64,000 nt of DNA from Gamarada debralockiae. Its lineage: Eukaryota > Ascomycota > Leotiomycetes > Helotiales > Hyphodiscaceae. Below the pieces are notes generated by a model. The model did not search any database, was not told the origin of the DNA, and saw nothing but the letters and a program-made list of their open reading frames with translations. Every line of letters starts with the position of its first letter. The stretch's first letter is position 1. Positions 59,612 to 64,000 of the stretch are shown piece by piece. Location: NCBI GenBank assembly GCA_002803225.1, contig NXFV01001733.1, positions 105,659 to 169,658 of the forward strand. Direction: 5' to 3'. Position numbers and translations under genes: made by a program.

Positions 59612-60980
59612 TTATATCCTCCTAGAGTTGTCACACTGTTCCAGAAATCGATAGATACCTTCTAGGCCCTCGTAATCGGACGAGTTTTGATGTTCGCTCG
59701 GTTTGGTGAAGTATGCGGAACCACTCTCACTTGCTTCTTCCATGGTCTCATAGCCTTCCAGCCAGGGATTCTCGGCGATATCCTCAATATCTTCATAATC
59801 ATGGCCTGTCTGTGAGCGCAATGAGCCAGCTGGGGAAGACAAGGTATGTTCGGAAGTTGGGGCGTATGGGAACATCAAGGCCATCTGACATCCAGCACTG
59901 CTGTCGAAATCGGGATCTTGGTATATGATACCTCGTTGAACACCAACTTCATCACAGAGGCGTTCTACAGTGTCTGCATCACAGCCTGGGAAACGTACGC
60001 GAAGTATGGATTTGGCTTCTAGAGTGATGGTTAGGTCACCAAGGGATGATAGACGCTTGAGGTCGTTCATTGTGGCAGCAAGATCCTTGATGGCACGGGA
60101 GAAGTCGACTGAGAGAACATCGAGGAAGCCTTCCGTGTTCAAGTTTGGTGCAGAGTGCTCCATGGTTGGGCCGAAAGGGAAAGTAGAACCAAGTGGGCTC
60201 AAAGCGGTGACTGTAGGGTTGATGCCTGGAGGAGAACAAGTTAGTGTTTAATCAAGAAAAGCACCGACTCATAAGTAAGGAGGAGTATTTATACGTACTA
60301 AAGTCGATGAAGGAGCCGGGAGCGTTCTTAGGCACTGACTGCATTTTGCGGCCAGTTTCCTCTTGAAGGGTTGTGATGCTGCGGTATTTCTTTTCTCCAG
60401 CGAGAGTCAGGCCGTCAAACTGTGCCTTTTGGCCAGAAAGCCAGAAAGCTCGTACGGCGGCTGAGACGTTGTTTACAACCTGGGCAGGAGCCGCTGGAGT
60501 ATGTGAGAAGTACCGAGCGCCATTTGTTCGTCCTCCGCCTAGACTGTACCCTCCAGATGTACGTGATAGGGTACCACCAGTAAGATTTGGGCGCAAAGTT
60601 GAGGCGAAAGGTGCTCTGGTTGTCAATCGGGAGACAGCTGTTGCAGTCGCGGATGAGGGAAAGGCTGCACGACTATACTTGACAGCATGTTCTGGGCCTA
60701 CAAGATCTTCAAGTCAGTATGGCTTGATCATGAAGATACTGGAGCTTTCGTCCTGGATATACGTACCAGTGCTCATGAAGCGACGAACAGCCGCGTTGAT
60801 GGTGCTGTGTGTAGTGTACCATTGTCCTTTGCCTTGACGTAGGCGGGCAACTGGGTGGATTGGTTGACGGGGGGATTTTCGGACAAGTAGGGGTTGAAGT
60901 TCGCTATTGAGAGGACGTGTTGCCTCTGAAAGACGGGTTTTCAGTAGATTTGAGGCCTTTTTGAAGGTATGCCTAGCCAT
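59612..60980 (-). CDS. Conserved protein with predicted mitochondrial presequence
   Basis: I do not recognise the family with confidence. Exons: 60767-60980, 60299-60697 and 59612-60225, giving 408 residues; the last intron has a CACTAAC branch site. The N-terminus is basic and lacks acidic residues at first (MARHTFKKASNLLKTRL), and further R/S/T-rich stretches (SSATATAVSRLTTRAPFAST) follow, which suggests mitochondrial import. A conserved-looking helix (NVSAAVRAFWLSGQKAQFDG) is followed by TGRKMQSVPKNAPGSFIDFS. Next is a C-terminal domain (FLDVLSVDFSRAIKDLAATM, LEAKSILRVRFPGCDADTVE, LCDEVGVQRGIIYQD) and an acidic, disordered tail. Splice phases and smooth protein properties support a real gene; the role is unknown. 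Confidence 0.82.
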
Positions 60981-62858
60981 ATTATCAGTAATTGATGCGG
61001 GGAGCAGCGAATTAATGTGTAGTTTCGTTCGGGCATATATTACAAGATAACTCACCGAAGCAACCTCATCGTTATGGGGGCCCAAACTCCTGCTGCCGCC
61101 ATGATTGACAACAACTGGAGAAGGCTTTACACAAATTGTAGATGATGGAGAAGACGTCGGGAGCAGTGGGTAATCGCGGAGTAATAGTTCGCCACAGCCA
61201 CCACCAGCCACACAAGCCTCAGATCAGTACAAATATAGACTAGCGTCGCACGGACCACAACCCACAGCAAAGATTCTTTTCCTCGAACGCGAGAGCTTCC
61301 GCCGTTTTCAAATCTTCTCGACAACACATCCACAACAACCTTTGACCTCGTCGACGCTCTCTGCATGGTTCTACTCCCAGTGTCAGCAATGGAAGCTCGC
61401 CATTGAGCTATTGCCACACCGTAGCTGCAGCTTTCTCTGTTCTAATTCACGTCAGTCCTACATTTTCTCCCCTCTCTGCCAATCCATTCTATGATGAGAG
61501 TATTTCACAATTGAACAATCCAACTCTTACATCACAATGGGGATTTGTATCTATTAATCTGAGCTATCAGCAATGCCTTCAGGTCTCGTGGAGTTCCGAA
61601 CAGAACATCTTGCTAAGTTGTCGGCAGTAATTCACAAAGCTTCTGCCAGTTATTGGATCGCGAAATGTACGCATACTAGCTCCACGGTGGTCCTTCGAAT
61701 ACAAAACAAAAGGTTCGTAGGGGATTTTTCTATCTGCTCTCTCTTCCCCGGGGTGTGATGATCATACGACACAACATAGGAATTCCTCATTCTGAAGTTA
61801 TCATGTTGATTCTGTCTGCATTAAGTTTCAGCCTTGTCTGACCCTTTTACTCATCTGCCATATTCTTGATCTGTAATTGTGAATACCCTCGCTAACCAGA
61901 CCATACCATCAGGTACACACCCCCTCCAGCTCCCTCTTTCCACGCATTACATGACGAACTTTGAACGAACGGGCGGACAGACTGCGCATCCCTGCTCCTA
62001 TTCTCATCAAAGCAAGGCGTACAAACCTTGTGAGGGTAGACAGTTAGGAAATGCTTGTTGAGAACTCGTCAGCTGATCCAATGCATATGGACTTAAAATC
62101 ATTGAAGCCATCTGATACCGAGCCTATTGCTAACATACCTCTTTAGGTAAATATTACTGTCTCCGTTGTTCTGTATTCCTTCCAGACCATGGCATCAAAT
62201 GATGAAACTTATTCACACTGTTTGAAGCGGACTATGTCCGTTCATGAACGCATTTACAAAAATCTGATTTAATGAGGTATGTGGTATTCATCATCCATTG
62301 GAATTACAGCTAACATCTTCTAGCCTGAAATTGCTTGGTTCTTTGCATCCTTTACGGACTTGCTACTTGACTTGATACCAGTTCATTGCTGACATGTTCG
62401 GTGCACTGTAGGTATGTCCAAGTGAAGATTGCTTGTTATGACTGGACGCAAAACAGTAAGCTTCCCCTACCTCTTTCAATCACATCACCTTGTTACTCTG
62501 ATGAATCCAAATATTCGCTGTGTTCTTTCCGAGTCAACCTTTGACGAAACATATATTTCACCTTGGAGAACTGAGATAATTACTCAAGTTCCGCTTCTGC
62601 TCCTTCAACGTTGTACGAGAGTGAGGGCTAACGTTAGACACTCAGGTTGAATTGGTTTATAATGATTGCTACTGTGGCTTGAGCAAGGATGGAGTTCTTT
62701 TTTAGATGGTCTATTATGGGTCGACAGTGAACTTATTCAATCTTACTCCATTTCAACGTATCTCTGCGTTACTCGTCGAGTGTGTTACCCTGTCCACCAA
62801 TGATCCTAGTGTCCAACCTTAGCCTGCCTGTTCATTCGATACAACGCGCCAGTCACCT
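60981..62858. other. Long region without a recognisable gene
   Basis: About 1.9 kb. The first 300 bp are the promoter side of the minus-strand gene. The rest carries only short frames (for example 61403-61630 and 62429-62650) with no recognisable motif. It may be eroded accessory DNA, in line with the HET remnant next to it. Confidence 0.45.
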
Positions 62859-63078
62859 TCAAACAATCGCAAGATGCTCCGGCCTAGGTAGCATCCCCAT
62901 CATTTCTACATCTATCATCCCATCCATGTAGCATTCTCCAGCAAATTCAAAATCATCCCTCTTCACATCACTGCTCCTCCGAAGCACATACGGTGTCTTA
63001 GCACATGCAACAGAATCCCCTCTTCGCAACCGGTGGCACCATCCCCACATATCCCCTCGTAACACAGAATCTACGGGT
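62859..63078 (-). pseudogene. C-terminal remnant of a HET-domain (heterokaryon incompatibility) protein
   Basis: Minus-strand fragments match the end of many HET-domain proteins, in two phases. The first (63075 to about 63018) reads RRFCVTRGYVGMVPPVAKRG. After a frame change the second reads EGDSVACAKTPYVLRR (as far as the shift allows), then FEFAGECYMDGMIDVEMM and the stop at 62859. In intact relatives this is RRFF...GYxGLGP...GDxVCVLxGxxxPFVLR...GECYVHGIMDGE. The HET domain itself is absent and no upstream exon is visible, so this is a 5'-truncated, frameshifted scrap. Confidence 0.6.
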
Positions 63079-63863
63079 CAGACAATGCACGTTTTTATAA
63101 GGATGATGAAAAGGACTTATAATATAAGCATTATAAGCGGCGTAGTTTTTGTCTTGAAACCTTGACTACAGGATAGATTGCCGATTTGACGATGCTAGGC
63201 TGCCCCGCACTTCTCGGTCACGTTATAGTACAGCAGATGACTGCGAGTGCGAGCTTCTTATAACACGAGTCTTGGACGTCGCGCTGCGCACTCCGTATCT
63301 GATTGTTTGGTTGTAGATCGAATTGGTTGAAAAGCTATATTTGAATGAAATTTTAAGCGGTGCAATGCATCACTAACATTTATGTCAATCAAAATTTGAT
63401 ATACAGTATCCGAGATGCTTTACATTAGAGTAATCTGTGTCTCCGATTGCACAAACAGCGAGGTCCAGTCCATCGCTATTATATTCCCCCCCCTAAATGA
63501 ATGTTAAATTTTTGGCGGGTGGCACAGCCAAAAATTTAACCTTCATTCCCGGGTTGGGGGGGAGAGTACTGTATATAATCCTTGTTCCCCACACTAGCTG
63601 AAAGCTTAAATCAACTTCTCGCTCGAATCTACAGCTGAAAGTCAAAGTTATTAAGGGTAGGTAAAAGTTTGCTCGTTAGGGATAGTAAATGAACCTTCCA
63701 CAACCTTCTATGTAGAAATTTCCAGCGTTTATCGCTACTCATTTAGGGAGCATTCCAGTACAGCCCATATCTCACTCACACTATATAAGCATCAGCTCCC
63801 CCAAGCCCCTCTTTATCATAGTTATAATAATATACATGTCATGAATTATAAATTATATTTGCT
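63079..63863. other. A/T-rich accessory stretch holding a foldback element
   Basis: About 785 bp between the HET remnant and the ankyrin gene end. It contains the inverted repeat listed separately and repeated TATA/ATAAT tracts. No gene is seen. Confidence 0.45.
63486..63567. repeat. MITE-like foldback element with C-run and G-run ends
   Basis: A near-perfect inverted repeat. The left arm, 63494-63516, ends in GTTAAATTTTTGGC; a 10-nt loop follows; the right arm starts GCCAAAAATTTAAC at 63527 and continues to CATTCCC. There is one mismatch in about 20 bp. The outer ends continue as a C-run on the left (63486-63493) and a G-run on the right, and TATA-like sequence flanks both sides. The structure suits a small non-autonomous DNA transposon or a pair of terminal repeats left by one, but it could also be a structured intergenic element. 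Confidence 0.55.
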
Positions 63864-64000
63864 TTACAAAAACAGCTTTTGAAACCCATAAATGTCTTCT
63901 GGCTCGGATGCCCCGTGTATCACCAAAAGCTCTTCTAACCCTTTATGACTATTAAGTGCTGCTAGTTGTATAGCAGTCCATCCACTTCTGTCTTCTATAC
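63864..64000 (-). CDS. Ankyrin-repeat protein, C-terminal end (partial)
   Basis: The minus strand from the right edge reads an ankyrin repeat, DRSGWTAIQLAALNSHKGLE and ELLVIHGASEPEDIYGFQK, then stops at 63864-63866. The motif GWTAxQLAALNxHxxLxELLxxHGA is clear. Only 45 codons are in the window, so the rest of the protein is unknown; ankyrin tails of this kind are frequent in fungal NLR-like and HET-associated proteins. It could be intact or a remnant. Confidence 0.6.
   Translation of the reverse strand, partial: IEDRSGWTAIQLAALNSHKGLEELLVIHGASEPEDIYGFQKLFL

Overview
The window is nuclear DNA of a filamentous ascomycete (Pezizomycotina). Genes are separated by 0.1-2 kb. Most carry one to four short introns (about 45-240 nt) with GTRNGT donors, CTRAC-like branch points and YAG acceptors. 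The gene content fits this: a COT-1 type NDR kinase, a Zn(II)2Cys6 transcription factor, a HET-domain remnant, an ankyrin-repeat protein and stop codons that look like products of repeat-induced point mutation (RIP). A Leotiomycete-like fungus is my guess, but the sequence alone does not prove the class.

Layout. 1-25.3 kb is a dense conserved block: TBCE/PAC2 (partial, minus), SF3A2/PRP11, COT-1 kinase (minus), TIM54, NatA subunit NAT1 (minus), kynurenine formamidase BNA7, MIX23/Cid2 (minus), a mitochondrial carrier, an unnamed protein with a presequence, eIF3h, S-adenosylhomocysteinase and a large unnamed membrane protein. 25.3-32.3 kb is an eroded patch: a small hypothetical gene, a damaged unrecognised gene, a decayed SNF2-type helicase and a broken F-box-like gene. 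32.3-55 kb is a second conserved block: HIT hydrolase (minus), UBTD-like ubiquitin-fold protein (minus), RPB12, GPN1/NPA3 (minus), CWF19, Zn2Cys6 factor, 2-hydroxyacid dehydrogenase (minus), TRP4 (minus), mitochondrial uL10m, PI-PLC-like protein (minus), aldo-keto reductase (minus) and a FAM192A/NIP30 protein. 55-59.3 kb is another eroded patch: a Tc1/mariner relic, a gene with a premature TAG, and a wrecked multi-TM gene. It is followed by a conserved 408-residue protein (minus). 61-64 kb has a HET C-terminal scrap, a foldback element and the end of an ankyrin-repeat gene.

The conserved genes are mostly independent housekeeping functions, not a pathway cluster. Themes recur: mitochondrial biogenesis (TIM54, MIX23, carrier, uL10m, two presequence-bearing proteins), splicing (SF3A2, CWF19), RNA polymerase II and its assembly (RPB12, GPN1), and tryptophan/methyl metabolism (BNA7, TRP4, SAH1). 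Many neighbours are divergent pairs with short shared promoters. Exon boundaries were read by eye from splice signals and reading-frame continuity; no alignment was run.
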